NCBI GenBank assembly: GCA_030429625.1
Contig: JAUIFA010000002.1
Location: 62,001-126,000, forward strand
Direction of reading: 5' to 3'
Length of the DNA stretch: 64,000 nucleotides
Source: Alphaproteobacteria bacterium
GTDB taxonomy: Bacteria; Pseudomonadota; Alphaproteobacteria; Rickettsiales; UBA8987
Each line of letters opens with the position of its first letter. Within the stretch, counting starts at the first letter, position 1. Positions 53,734 through 63,378 of the stretch are shown in pieces. Below the pieces are notes generated by a model, which was not told where the DNA came from, ran no database searches, and saw nothing but the letters and a program-made list of their open reading frames with translations. The translations under genes were made by a program, and so were the position numbers.

Positions 53734-55641
53734 ATGTCTAAAGAAGTTTTGAAATTTGATGCGGAGATAGAAAAGATCTTCCAACTGATGATTCATTCTA
53801 TCTATGAGAATAAAGAAATTTTCCTGCGTGAATTGATCTCTAACGCTTCGGATGCGTGTGACAAATTGCGTTATCAAGCCGTTACTAAACCTGATATTTT
53901 GGGTAAAGACAAAGAGTTTAAGATTACTATTAAAGCGGACAAAGAGGCCAAAACCTTAACCATTACCGACAATGGTATTGGCATGAGCCGTGCAGATTTG
54001 ATTAAAAATCTGGGTACAGTGGCACGTTCAGGTACGCAGCGTTTTGCTCAGCAAATTACAGGAGATGATGCTAAAGACAGTAATTTAATTGGTCAGTTTG
54101 GGGTCGGGTTTTACTCCTCTTTTATGGTGGCAGAAAAGGTAAAGGTAATTTCATGTGCGGCGGGTGGTAAAAAAGCCCATATTTGGGAATCTGCTGGCAC
54201 AGGGAAATTTACCATTGATGAGGCCAAGGAGAAATATCCACGCGGTACGACGGTGATTTTGCATTTGCGCGATGAGGAGGCTGAATATCTTGATGAATAT
54301 CGCCTGCGCCATGTCATTGAAACCTATTCCAACCATGTGGCCTTTACCATTGCGTTGATAAAAGAAGACGGCACAGAGGACATTGTCAATAAAGGTAAGG
54401 CCATTTGGGCACGCTCCAAGTCAGACATCAGTGAGGATGAATATAAAGAATTTTACCGCTCGGTTTCCTTTATGGGGCAGGATGAACCGTTTATGACTTT
54501 ACACAACAAAGCTGAGGGGGTCATTGAATATACCAACCTTCTCTATATCCCTTCCAGCCAGCCGTTTGATCTTTTCCATCCTGATCGCAGTACGCGCGTG
54601 AAACTTTATGTGAAGCGAGTGTTTATTGCCGATGAAGGGATCGATTTGATTCCATCCTATCTGCGCTTTTTACGCGGGGTAGTGGATTCGGAAGATTTGC
54701 CGCTGAACATCAGCCGTGAAACGGTGCAGAACAATTTGGTGGTGCAGAAAATTAAAGCCTCAATCACCAATCGTGTAATTAAAGAGCTGAAAACCAAGAT
54801 GACTAAAGATCTTGATGGGTATATGAAATTCTGGGAGAATTTTGGTTCGGTGGTGAAGGAAGGTCTGTGCGATGGGTACGAACCGCGCGACGAGATCATT
54901 GAAATTTGCCGTTTTAGGACGACCAAGTCCGGCGATAAAACCATCACCCTCAAAGAGTACAAAGACAACATGAAAGAAGGGCAAAATGCCATTTTCTTCA
55001 TCACTGGGGACGATGTGGAATCTGCCATGGCCAGCCCACAGCTTGAAGGGTTTAAGAAGAAAGATTATGAAGTGGTGTTGCTGACGGACAGCGTGGATGA
55101 ATTCTGGGTCAATGTGTTGCATGAATATCAAGGCATTGAGCTAAAATCCGTAACCCGCGCAGACAGCGAAGACAGTTTGGAAGAAAAAGATTCTGCCAAG
55201 GCACAAGATGAGGATGGTGAAAAGAAAGAAGACGTTAAATCGGTCAATATTGGTGAACATAATTCCGTTGAGTTGGTTTCGTTTATCAAAGACAATCTTG
55301 GTGATCGGGTTAAAGACGTACGCACGACCCACCGCCTAACCGACAGCCCGGTCTGTTTAGTGGCCGCAGAAGGGGCTATGGATATCCGCATGGAACGGTT
55401 TATGGTGGACAACAAACAAATGGCTCAGGCCAATGCTAAAGTGTTTGAGATCAATCCCGAACACCCCATCATTGTGAAGCTGGCCAATGAATTGGCGGAA
55501 AATAAGAACATCAAAACCTTGAGCGACACCATCCACCTGCTCTTTGCGCAGGCCAACATCATTGAAGGCGAACCGGTTAAAGACATTGCTGGTTTTAACA
55601 AGAGGATGAACGAGCTGATGCAGAAAGCCTTGGCGGCGTAA
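53734..55641 (+). CDS. htpG: Chaperone HtpG (Hsp90)
   Basis: 635 residues from ATG 53734, with AGGAAA before it (the ATG at 53722 is within that ribosome site). GHKL ATPase domain with NIFLRELISNASDA-type (EIFLRELISNASDACDKL), TDNGIGMSRADLI, and GQFGVGFYSSFMVA, then middle and C-terminal dimerisation domains. ATP-dependent cytosolic chaperone. An acidic linker near residues 480-505 is rich in Glu/Asp/Lys. Confidence 0.97.
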   Translation: MSKEVLKFDAEIEKIFQLMIHSIYENKEIFLRELISNASDACDKLRYQAVTKPDILGKDKEFKITIKADKEAKTLTITDNGIGMSRADLIKNLGTVARSGTQRFAQQITGDDAKDSNLIGQFGVGFYSSFMVAEKVKVISCAAGGKKAHIWESAGTGKFTIDEAKEKYPRGTTVILHLRDEEAEYLDEYRLRHVIETYSNHVAFTIALIKEDGTEDIVNKGKAIWARSKSDISEDEYKEFYRSVSFMGQDEPFMTLHNKAEGVIEYTNLLYIPSSQPFDLFHPDRSTRVKLYVKRVFIADEGIDLIPSYLRFLRGVVDSEDLPLNISRETVQNNLVVQKIKASITNRVIKELKTKMTKDLDGYMKFWENFGSVVKEGLCDGYEPRDEIIEICRFRTTKSGDKTITLKEYKDNMKEGQNAIFFITGDDVESAMASPQLEGFKKKDYEVVLLTDSVDEFWVNVLHEYQGIELKSVTRADSEDSLEEKDSAKAQDEDGEKKEDVKSVNIGEHNSVELVSFIKDNLGDRVKDVRTTHRLTDSPVCLVAAEGAMDIRMERFMVDNKQMAQANAKVFEINPEHPIIVKLANELAENKNIKTLSDTIHLLFAQANIIEGEPVKDIAGFNKRMNELMQKALAA

Positions 55642-55658
55642 GGATTGAGACACCTATT

Positions 55659-55750
55659 CCGTCATTCTGTGAAGCGATAGCTTGCACAGAATCTATTTAT
55701 AGTCTGTGTGGATCCTGTGGATTACCAATAGGTAATAGCACAGGATGACG
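55659..55750. repeat. Nested palindromic element between htpG and recG
   Basis: Two long hairpins lie in tandem. The first (55664-55692) is ATTCTGTG-AAGC-GATA-GCTT-G-CACAGAAT. The second (55712-55746) is ATCCTGTG-G-ATTACC-AATA-GGTAAT-AG-CACAGGAT. CGTCAT at 55660 also pairs with ATGACG at 55745, enclosing both. It fills nearly all of the gap between two convergent genes. It may be a dispersed palindromic repeat and could act as a bidirectional terminator; no T-run is present. Confidence 0.65.
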
Positions 55751-55761
55751 ATGAGATACTA

Positions 55762-57867
55762 TCAGCCGGACATAAGCAGGCCAATGTGCTCATCGTAGGA
55801 AAACAGATAGAGTAGGGTACGCAGATTTTGCCCACGTGGTGAGGTAAGTTTGGGGTCGTTTTGCAGAATGTATTTCACATCGTCGCGAGCGGCCAAAAGC
55901 AATTCATTATGTTCGGGAAAACTGGCAAGGAAAAAATCAGGCATTCCACTTTGTTTGGTACCCAGAATTTCCCCACTGCCGCGCAGGAGTAAGTCTTCCT
56001 CGGCGATCCTGAAGCCGTCTTCAGTCTCTCGCATAATTTGCAGGCGACGTTTTCCTGTTTCACTCAGTGCGTGCCCATAGATTAGAATGCAGTTGGATTT
56101 TTTTGTGCCTCTACCAACCCGTCCACGCAATTGGTGCAGCTGCGACAGGCCAAATTGCTGTGCCTCTTCAATGATCATGATGGTGGCTTCGGGCACGTCT
56201 ACTCCCACTTCGATAACGGTGGTGGCGACAAGAATATCCAGAGCGCCCTCTTTAAATTGTGCCATCACCTGTTCTTTTTCATCGCTTTTTAGCTTTCCGT
56301 GTACTAAACCAACTCGGTTAGGGAAAAGGCAATTTAGCTCCTTAAAGCGGGTTTCTACGGCGGCAAATTGGTTCTGTTGTTCCTCATCTTCTTCAATCAG
56401 CGGGCACACCCAATAGATACGATTGCCTTCAGAGATAGCGCGTTTTAGTCCGGAGGTGACATCGTCTATGCGTGATTTAGGAAGGATACGTGTGTCAATC
56501 GCTTGTCGTCCGGCTGGCTTTTCCTTGAGTAAGGAAACATCAATGTCGCCGTATAAAGTCAGGGTCAGTGTACGGGGGATAGGGGTGGCGGTCATGAGCA
56601 AAATATCGGTGCTGTCACCTTTGTTGGTCAGTTGCAGACGTTGTTTCACGCCAAAGCGGTGCTGCTCGTCAATGGCCACGAACCCCAAATTGGCAAAGGT
56701 GACATGTTCTTGAAACAGCGCATGGGTGCCCACCACAATGTGGGTGCTGCCCTGTTCTAACCCGTGTAAGATGGCTTCACGTGTTTTACCCTTCTCTTTA
56801 CCGGTGAGTACAGTGAGGGTGACGCGGTCATTCAGCCCCGCTTGCTCCAGCATATTTTGTAAAGATGCGCCGTGCTGCCGCGCTAGAATTTCCGTCGGTG
56901 CCATCAGGGCACATTGCTTACCTGATTCTATGGCGCACAACATGGCTTGCAGAGCCACGACGGTTTTCCCTGCGCCCACATCGCCTTGCAACAAGCGTAA
57001 CATACGGGAGGGTTCTTCCATATCATGATAGATGTCTTTTAACACCTGATTTTGTCCTTTGGTGAGCGTAAAGGGCAGGCCGTCAAGCATCCTCTGGCGC
57101 AATGTTCCCGCATTTTTTAGGCTGTATCCTTTTTGTTTCTTATTTCTTTGGCGGGAAATGGCGAGGGCAAGCTGGCTGGCGAGTAATTCGTCATATGCCA
57201 AACGCTGGCGGGTAGGAAGGGTCGGTTCCAGGTCTTTGCCAGAGGTAATTTTATGCACCCGCCGGATTGAATCTGCCCAGCTGTTCCAGTGGTTTTTAGC
57301 GCAGTAATTTTCTTCTATCCATTCTGGCAATTCTGGGATTTTATTGACGGCCAGTTGAACCGTTTTGATAATAGAGCGTTGTGAAATGCCGTAAGTGAGT
57401 GGGTAGACTGGCTCCATAATCAAAATATTTTTTATTTCGCTCAATGGCACCACCCTGTCGGGATGGGTCATGCTTAAAATGCCGTCATATTTTTCAACTT
57501 TGCCGCTGATAACACGCTTTTGTCCCACGGGGAGGATGTTTTTAATATAATCACCTTTGTGGTTAAAAAAGACCAGTGTGATGTATCCGGTTTCATTCTG
57601 GCATACGACTTTATAAGGCTGTCTGCTGCGTGGTTTGGGAGGAAAATGCTCTTTTACATCCACCACCGCACTAAGGATGGTTTTATTCTCAGCATAGGTC
57701 AGATCTGGCATGTTGGTACGATCAACAAAACCTACCGGTAGGTGGTAGATAAGATCTTTAATTAGATCGCTGCCAAACATACGAAGGTAATTTTTGTGGG
57801 CTTTGTCTCCCACTCCACTCAGGTTACGGATGTTGGTAAATAGAGGGTTTAACAGAGTTGGGCGCAT
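55762..57867 (-). CDS. recG: ATP-dependent DNA helicase RecG
   Basis: 701 residues, normal length. An N-terminal wedge (OB-fold) domain, then superfamily 2 helicase motifs: LLQGDVGAGKTVVAL (I), IDEQHRFGVKQR (II, DEQH), TATPIPRTL (III), VHGKLKSDEKEQVM, and QLRGRVGRGTKKS (VI). It remodels stalled replication forks and branched DNA. It starts 16 bp after the gene at 57884. Confidence 0.96.
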   Translation of the reverse strand: MRPTLLNPLFTNIRNLSGVGDKAHKNYLRMFGSDLIKDLIYHLPVGFVDRTNMPDLTYAENKTILSAVVDVKEHFPPKPRSRQPYKVVCQNETGYITLVFFNHKGDYIKNILPVGQKRVISGKVEKYDGILSMTHPDRVVPLSEIKNILIMEPVYPLTYGISQRSIIKTVQLAVNKIPELPEWIEENYCAKNHWNSWADSIRRVHKITSGKDLEPTLPTRQRLAYDELLASQLALAISRQRNKKQKGYSLKNAGTLRQRMLDGLPFTLTKGQNQVLKDIYHDMEEPSRMLRLLQGDVGAGKTVVALQAMLCAIESGKQCALMAPTEILARQHGASLQNMLEQAGLNDRVTLTVLTGKEKGKTREAILHGLEQGSTHIVVGTHALFQEHVTFANLGFVAIDEQHRFGVKQRLQLTNKGDSTDILLMTATPIPRTLTLTLYGDIDVSLLKEKPAGRQAIDTRILPKSRIDDVTSGLKRAISEGNRIYWVCPLIEEDEEQQNQFAAVETRFKELNCLFPNRVGLVHGKLKSDEKEQVMAQFKEGALDILVATTVIEVGVDVPEATIMIIEEAQQFGLSQLHQLRGRVGRGTKKSNCILIYGHALSETGKRRLQIMRETEDGFRIAEEDLLLRGSGEILGTKQSGMPDFFLASFPEHNELLLAARDDVKYILQNDPKLTSPRGQNLRTLLYLFSYDEHIGLLMSG

Positions 57868-57883
57868 TTTTGCCCCATTGTGG

Positions 57884-58786
57884 TTAGTTCTTTAATTCAA
57901 TAAATTGATTGGTATCATCACCAACAATTTTTATTCTTTCTACGCAGGATTCTATGAGTTCAATCACATCTTCATTATCATTTATGGGGGTATATACCAC
58001 ACTCACGGTGGATTTAACGTTTTTATTGCCACCAAAAAATAAAGGCTGGGTAGAAATTTGATTGCGCAGGCGATTAAGAGGAATGCGCGAGGAGTCATCG
58101 TCCGCTTCAAGTAAGACGACGGCAAATATTGCTTCACCAAAATAGCCCAGAATGTCGGCACGGCGGAAGGAGGTTTTGCACCGAGCAACTACCTCATAAT
58201 TTAATCCGTCTATGGTTTCTTTGCCAAATAATCCTAGGATGCCATCATATTTATCAACACTGATGATAGCTAGCGTAGCTTGTAAACCGTGACGCTGAAT
58301 ATAGTCACTCACAATTTGTGCCTTTTTACAGAAAAATTCTTTGGTAGAAACACCAAGATTCTTATCCAATGTTTCGTATTCATTGATAACATTGAGTGCT
58401 TTTAAGAGTTCATTGCTGGCTTGAGCGTCGTTGCGCAGAACCATTCTGTATCGGGTATGATTGTCAATGCTGACATCGGTTTGAATGCGCATAATAAGAG
58501 GAATTGCCTGCCCTGCTTTTGATAAAAGCGAGAAGTTACGAGTGCGGCGTAAAATCGAAACAATGTTGGAAAATCCTTCATCATCGACCTCTAAGTAGTC
58601 ATCAAGAACGCCACAAATCATTTCCGGAAGGATTTGTCGTAATTCTTTACCAAAAAGCTCTTTTTCTGTGTAATCAAGGCTCTTAAGAAAAACACTGTTG
58701 TTATCCGAAACACCATCAATGGTAAATGTCTTTTCTTCAGGATTAAATAATAACACTAATTCTGCGTCACCTTTGCGAGCTGTCAT
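57884..58786 (-). CDS. PAS-like protein with degenerate GGDEF domain
   Basis: 300 residues. Residues ~10-125 look like a PAS domain (FTIDGVSDNNSVFLKSLDYTEKELFGKEL). Residues ~150-290 have the GGDEF fold pattern (LAIISVDKYDGILGLFGKETIDGL, then RRADILGYFGEAIFAVVL), but the catalytic GG[D/E]EF loop reads GYFGEAIF, so diguanylate cyclase activity is not expected. It may be a sensor or a GTP or c-di-GMP binder. Its start is 8 bp after the EAL-like gene on the same strand, so the pair is probably co-expressed. Confidence 0.7.
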   Translation of the reverse strand: MTARKGDAELVLLFNPEEKTFTIDGVSDNNSVFLKSLDYTEKELFGKELRQILPEMICGVLDDYLEVDDEGFSNIVSILRRTRNFSLLSKAGQAIPLIMRIQTDVSIDNHTRYRMVLRNDAQASNELLKALNVINEYETLDKNLGVSTKEFFCKKAQIVSDYIQRHGLQATLAIISVDKYDGILGLFGKETIDGLNYEVVARCKTSFRRADILGYFGEAIFAVVLLEADDDSSRIPLNRLRNQISTQPLFFGGNKNVKSTVSVVYTPINDNEDVIELIESCVERIKIVGDDTNQFIELKN

Positions 58787-58794
58787 AGTAACCT

Positions 58795-60003
58795 CTAATT
58801 TGTAATCGCGCTGTTCGGGTTTATGACTTTATCAGCATAACGTCCCTGAAACAATGAAATTCCAAGTGCATGACCATATTCTATCGCATGATGAGAATCA
58901 CAACGGCAAAGTATGATTCTGTTTGCACCACATTCATTAACCGCTTCGGCCAGAATTTTATTTTGCTTGGTGCGTAGATCTGAAGCCATATCGGCATTCC
59001 AGCGCACTTTTGCCAGATCAAAACCCAGTCCTTCGCGGCTTATTTGGCTAAAACTTCTTGTCCCTAGTCCATCTAGGCAGATTCTAAAGCCTTTATTTTT
59101 TATGATATCTTGGGCTGCTCTAAACGCATTCATGTCATCAAACACATCTGAGATTTGGATTTCTACCACAATGGGAGTTTTAGTTACCACGTTTAAAATA
59201 CCACAAAACTCCTCAAATTCAGGGGAGAAGATAGTGCTTACGTTTAAATTCAGACTGATTGGTTTGCTGATATAGGCCTTGGGGCGGTCACTGATAATAT
59301 CAAGAACCTTTCTGTCCAATGCTTCTGAAAGATAGCCAAACAGCCATTTGTTCGAAGTTAAATTGCAAGGTGTTTTCAATAGTTTTGTCAGATGGGCAAT
59401 ATTAACGTACATTTCATGGAACACCACGCTGGCTTTTTTCTTTGGTTTGAATGCACAGATGGGCTGCTTACGAATGACCAAATTGAAATCCAGCTCGTTG
59501 ACCCTGGGCATTAACTCACTCAGACGTCCTGCTGTTAATAAATCTTCTCTTTCCTCAATTTCAATAATTTGTGGTTTGATAGGAACCTGACTACTAAATT
59601 CTTTGCGCTCAGAGCACATTCTATAAAAGGGTCGCCATTCAATACCAAGATCATATTCCGAGCAAAAATCTTCATTTTCAGAGCCGTCTGCGTTGTAGGC
59701 CAGTGGATCATCCTCAAACAAAAATCTGAGTTGGTGAATAGCTTTTTTAAGTATAATATTATTCTGTCCATGGTACAGCAGGATGATATCACCGTCACGG
59801 CACTGATAAATTACCCCTTCCTCACGTCGAAAAAGATCGTGCAGTATGTTGACGGCAATTTTTTGTTGAAACTCGCTCTGATACACTTCCTGCAGTGCAA
59901 AAAGGTGAAAATGGATTGCGTGGTTGCCAAGAGGCTGCCCTTTGATGCTACGCACTCTGTTGAGCAAATGTGTTTCAACGTCTGTACTGATTATCTCTAC
60001 CAA
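58795..60003 (-). CDS. Degenerate EAL-domain protein
   Basis: 402 residues. The C-terminal ~200 residues follow the EAL fold (ISLNLNVSTIFSPEFEEF, VVEIQISDVFDDMNAF, RICLDGLGTRSFSQI, FDLAKVRWNAD, LGISLFQGRYAD). The EAL signature itself, the second Asp of DDFG (here DGLG) and the Glu of the EGVE loop (here CDSH) are all changed, so phosphodiesterase activity is unlikely. The N-terminal ~170 residues match nothing I recognise. Probably a c-di-GMP receptor or scaffold; it lies just left of the flagellar operon, on the other strand. Confidence 0.7.
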   Translation of the reverse strand: MVEIISTDVETHLLNRVRSIKGQPLGNHAIHFHLFALQEVYQSEFQQKIAVNILHDLFRREEGVIYQCRDGDIILLYHGQNNIILKKAIHQLRFLFEDDPLAYNADGSENEDFCSEYDLGIEWRPFYRMCSERKEFSSQVPIKPQIIEIEEREDLLTAGRLSELMPRVNELDFNLVIRKQPICAFKPKKKASVVFHEMYVNIAHLTKLLKTPCNLTSNKWLFGYLSEALDRKVLDIISDRPKAYISKPISLNLNVSTIFSPEFEEFCGILNVVTKTPIVVEIQISDVFDDMNAFRAAQDIIKNKGFRICLDGLGTRSFSQISREGLGFDLAKVRWNADMASDLRTKQNKILAEAVNECGANRIILCRCDSHHAIEYGHALGISLFQGRYADKVINPNSAITN

Positions 60004-60219
60004 GCCTTACTACCACTATTGCATTACAGATTTTGTGTTTAATAGTCCCTAAATAACCTATATAAAACTTTGCCTCAGAAATAAAGAAAATTACGATAGG
60101 CTTTGGCAAACTATATAGGAAATATAGTTACAAGCATAGAAAAAATTTAGATTGACAGCCAGTTAAATGAGTGTATGTTTCTGCCTCCTAATTATGTAAG
60201 ATAGCAAAAGAGCAGAATA

Positions 60220-60387
60220 ATGGCTAAGAAAAATACAATTTTGGTAAGACTGGTTAGTACGGCAGATACAGGCTATTTCCTAGTTAAAAAACGTAACCCT
60301 AAGAAGCAGCCGGAAAAACTTTCATTCCGTAAATACGATCCAGTTGTTCGTAAGCATGTTGAGTTTAAAGAACAAAAAATTAAGTAA
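60220..60387 (+). CDS. rpmG: Ribosomal protein bL33
   Basis: 55 residues: [20 protein letters not shown], then [24 protein letters not shown], the standard bacterial L33 without the cysteine pairs of zinc-binding forms. Component of the 50S subunit. Monocistronic, with a terminator 20 bp after the stop. Confidence 0.97.
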   Translation: MAKKNTILVRLVSTADTGYFLVKKRNPKKQPEKLSFRKYDPVVRKHVEFKEQKIK

Positions 60388-60406
60388 ATTCATTTTACGA
60401 TAAAAT

Positions 60407-60437
60407 ACCGTCTGTCATTGTGATTAGGCGGTTTTTT
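60407..60437 (+). terminator. Rho-independent terminator of rpmG
   Basis: CCGTCT (60408-60413) pairs with AGGCGG (60426-60431, one G-T pair), followed by six T. Confidence 0.85.
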
Positions 60438-60578
60438 ATTGTCCGATTTTGTGTGCGGTCATCCGTCGGATGGCGTGATAAAAAAGACAGCAATAATAGC
60501 CCCTTACTTCCGTCAATAAAAAAAATTCTAAAATAGATAAATAAATTTAAATAAAGTAGTTTACTTTACTATATATGG

Positions 60579-60720
60579 TATACTATAACCATGTTAGTAC
60601 CAGATGTGGGAGTCTGTACTTAGGTGGTCATGTATGACCGCTGGTCCTTTGCCAAGTAGGTCACGTTGGGCGTCGTGGGGAGAAACGCCGGTTTAAAACG
60701 GAACTACGGGGAATTCACAT
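60579..60720 (+). promoter_or_regulatory. Promoter and structured leader of the flagellar operon
   Basis: TATACT (60579-60584) is a good -10 box; the -35 is weak. The predicted ~130-base leader contains an 8-bp hairpin GGTGGTCA-TGTA-TGACCGCT (60623-60642), GGCGT/ACGCC (60669-60689) and CCG/CGG around GTTTAAAA (60688-60701), ending in GGGG 10 bases before the fliF ATG. Between 60438 and 60578 I see only AT-rich sequence. It matches no riboswitch consensus I know, including c-di-GMP classes. Confidence 0.45.
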
Positions 60721-62349
60721 ATGAATGCTGTTTTGCAATCTATGCAACAAATTAGCTCAGTTAGAGTGGTCGCTTTAAGTGTATTGGGGGTCGCGTTACT
60801 TATTGCTTTTGCGTTTTTGTCTATGCGCATATCAGAGCCGGTCCTCTCGCCTTTATATTCCAACCTTACGCCGGAAGACAGCGGTGCTATTGTTTCAGAG
60901 CTTGGTGCTATGGGGGTGAAGTTTGAGGTGACGCAGGGCGGAAAAACAATTATGGCCCCAAGCCCAGATATTTTGGGTGTGCGTATGGCTCTAGCACAAA
61001 AAGGCTTGCCAAGCCATGGCTCAATTGTGGGGTATGAAATTTTTGACAAAGAGACGGCGTTGGGAACGTCGAGTTTTGTTCTCAACGTAAATATGTTACG
61101 TGCGCTTGAAGGTGAATTAAGTAGAACAATTGGCTCGCTCGGTTCGATTAAATCGGCGCGGGTTCACCTTGTTGTGCCAAAAAGAGAGCTGTTCCGTAAG
61201 AATAAAGTAGACCCATCGGCTTCTGTTATTCTAAAACTGAACAATCGGACGCAGATACCCAAAGAAGAGATTGTGTCTATTAAGCATTTAGTCAGTTCCT
61301 CAGTTCCTAGTCTTAAGGTAAAGCACATCACGATTGTAGACGATTCAGGCCGGTTGCTTTCCAGAGGTGGTCTTGAAGATGAAGGAGATACAATCAATGC
61401 TACCAACGCAGAAGAATTCCGTACCAATTATGAAAAGAGAATGCGTAATAAAATCGAATCTCTTTTGGAACAGGCGGTGGGAATAGACAGCGTCAAAGTG
61501 CGGGTGAACGCTGACATAGCATTTGACAAGGTTACAACCTCTTCAGAATTGTACGATCCTGAGGGAAAAGTTGCGCGTTCTGTGCAAACGACAGAAGAAA
61601 TTTCCAATGCAGCAGATCAAAAAGGTGGTGAGGTTAGTGTGGCAAATAATCTGCCTGGGGGTGAAGCTGGTGGTGCGGGCGGTTCTTCGTCTTCTAAGGA
61701 AAGAGTCAACGAGCTGACCAACTATGAAATCTCTAAAACCCTAACCAACAAAGTCAGTAAAATAGGTGATGTTAAGAAGCTGTCTATTGCGGTGCTTGTG
61801 GATGGGTATTATACTTCAACGACCAATGAAGAAACAGGAGAGGTAACCGAAACTTATAACCCACGTTCAGATGAAGAAGTTGAAAAATTGAAAACGTTGG
61901 TGCGTTCGGCCATTGGTTTTGATGTGGAACGTGGTGATAAGCTGGAAATTATTAACATGCAATTTAACCGTACATATGATGTGGCCATTGCGGAAGAAGG
62001 CCCTTTTGATTGGTTAAAACGTGATCTTGATAGCATAATTAAGACACTTGTGGTAGGTATTGTTGCGATTCTGGCGATCATGCTCATCATCCGTCCTTTG
62101 GTAAATAAGGCGTTTGATGTGTCGCCGGCAGACATTGAAGCTGAGGTGGCTAAGGCAGCGTTGCAGCAGGTTCAGATGCCCAATATGCCATCAGGTGAAG
62201 GGGGTGATTCAACAAGTTCCGCCATTAATATGGACTCTATGCAGTCTAGGGTGGATAATAGTCCGGCCAAAAGAGTTAACGATTTGATTGACAATAATCC
62301 GGAAGAAACATTGGCTGTCATTCGCTCATGGCTAGGCGAGAATAAGTAA
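60721..62349 (+). CDS. fliF: Flagellar MS-ring protein FliF
   Basis: 542 residues with two membrane helices (about 17-37 and 435-458). The ring-building motifs of the YscJ/FliF family are seen: LYSNLTPEDSGAIVSELGAMGVKFEV and KGLPSHGSIVGYEIFD, then RALEGELSRTIGSLGSIKSARVHLVVP. The C-terminal tail that binds FliG is present. It forms the inner-membrane base ring of the flagellum. First gene of the operon, followed by fliG within 15 bp. Confidence 0.96.
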   Translation: MNAVLQSMQQISSVRVVALSVLGVALLIAFAFLSMRISEPVLSPLYSNLTPEDSGAIVSELGAMGVKFEVTQGGKTIMAPSPDILGVRMALAQKGLPSHGSIVGYEIFDKETALGTSSFVLNVNMLRALEGELSRTIGSLGSIKSARVHLVVPKRELFRKNKVDPSASVILKLNNRTQIPKEEIVSIKHLVSSSVPSLKVKHITIVDDSGRLLSRGGLEDEGDTINATNAEEFRTNYEKRMRNKIESLLEQAVGIDSVKVRVNADIAFDKVTTSSELYDPEGKVARSVQTTEEISNAADQKGGEVSVANNLPGGEAGGAGGSSSSKERVNELTNYEISKTLTNKVSKIGDVKKLSIAVLVDGYYTSTTNEETGEVTETYNPRSDEEVEKLKTLVRSAIGFDVERGDKLEIINMQFNRTYDVAIAEEGPFDWLKRDLDSIIKTLVVGIVAILAIMLIIRPLVNKAFDVSPADIEAEVAKAALQQVQMPNMPSGEGGDSTSSAINMDSMQSRVDNSPAKRVNDLIDNNPEETLAVIRSWLGENK

Positions 62350-62364
62350 AATAGGTATGTGGTA

Positions 62365-63378
62365 GTGGCACGGGGAAAAGGAAAATTAAGCGGAGTGGAA
62401 AGGGCGGCGGTCATATTGATGACGGTGGATGAAGAAGTTGCTTCTAAAGTTTTTTCCATGATGTCTGAAGATGAGATACGTTCTGTTTCTAATGCCATGT
62501 CAAATTTGGGTGCGGTAGAGCCGGACATGGTAGAAGATCTCGTGCATGATTTTTCCGACCAGCTGGGTGAAGGAACGGGTATTGTAGGAGACAGCGAGGC
62601 AGCTAGAAAGCTACTATCGAAGGTGCTTGATCCGGAAAAAGCAGCGTTGTTAATGGAGGATATGAGTGGGCCTTCGGGTCGCAATACATGGGAAAAGTTA
62701 AACAGCGTCAATGAGGAGGTTCTGGCCTCTTTCTTGCGTAATGAATACCCTCAAACTGCGGCGTTGATTTTATCAAAAGTCCGCGCGGCACAAGCCGCCA
62801 AAGTTATCGGTCTTTTCCCTGAAGATTTTGCCCTTGATGTGATGCACAGAATGATCCAGATGGAGCCGGTAAAACGTGAAATTATTATGGATATTGAGCA
62901 AACACTTCAGCAAGAATTTATGAGCAATCTTGCTGCGTCAAACGAGGACGATACCTACGAGACAATGGCAGAAATATTTAATAATTTCGATCGTAATACC
63001 GAAACGAAATACATGGAGATGCTTGAAAGCAATGATCCGGATGCAGCCGAGCAGATCCGCGCGCTGATGTTTACGTTCGACGACCTTATTAAAATCGAGA
63101 ATACAGGAATACAGGCTTTGTTACGTTCAGCAAACAAAGAGGCGGTGGCTATTGCGCTTAAAGGAGCAAACGATCAGATACGGGAATTGTTTTTTTCCAA
63201 TATGTCAGAACGTGCCGTTAAGATACTTAAAGAGGATATGGAGAATATGGGACCAGTGCGTATGCGTGATGTGGATGAAGCACAGATGTCTGTTGTTAGT
63301 ACGGCAAAAGAATTAGCTGATTCGGGTGAAATTGTGATTCCTGAAGGCGATGATGCAGAAGAGGAGATGGTATATTAA
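62365..63378 (+). CDS. fliG: Flagellar motor switch protein FliG
   Basis: 337 residues from GTG 62365, which has AGG 9 bases upstream; GTG 62359 is possible but too close. LSGVERAAVILMTVDEEVASKVFSMMSEDEI opens the FliG N-domain, the middle domain has HPQTAALILSKV-like EYPQTAALILSKVRAAQAAKVI, and the C-domain ends in MGPVRMRDVDEAQMSVVSTAKELADSGEI. FliG transmits torque between stator and rotor. The stop overlaps the fliH start (TAATG). Confidence 0.95.
   Translation: MARGKGKLSGVERAAVILMTVDEEVASKVFSMMSEDEIRSVSNAMSNLGAVEPDMVEDLVHDFSDQLGEGTGIVGDSEAARKLLSKVLDPEKAALLMEDMSGPSGRNTWEKLNSVNEEVLASFLRNEYPQTAALILSKVRAAQAAKVIGLFPEDFALDVMHRMIQMEPVKREIIMDIEQTLQQEFMSNLAASNEDDTYETMAEIFNNFDRNTETKYMEMLESNDPDAAEQIRALMFTFDDLIKIENTGIQALLRSANKEAVAIALKGANDQIRELFFSNMSERAVKILKEDMENMGPVRMRDVDEAQMSVVSTAKELADSGEIVIPEGDDAEEEMVY

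Noticed and set aside
60579..60720. c-di-GMP riboswitch before fliF
   Set aside because: The conserved core bases of the known c-di-GMP classes are not present.
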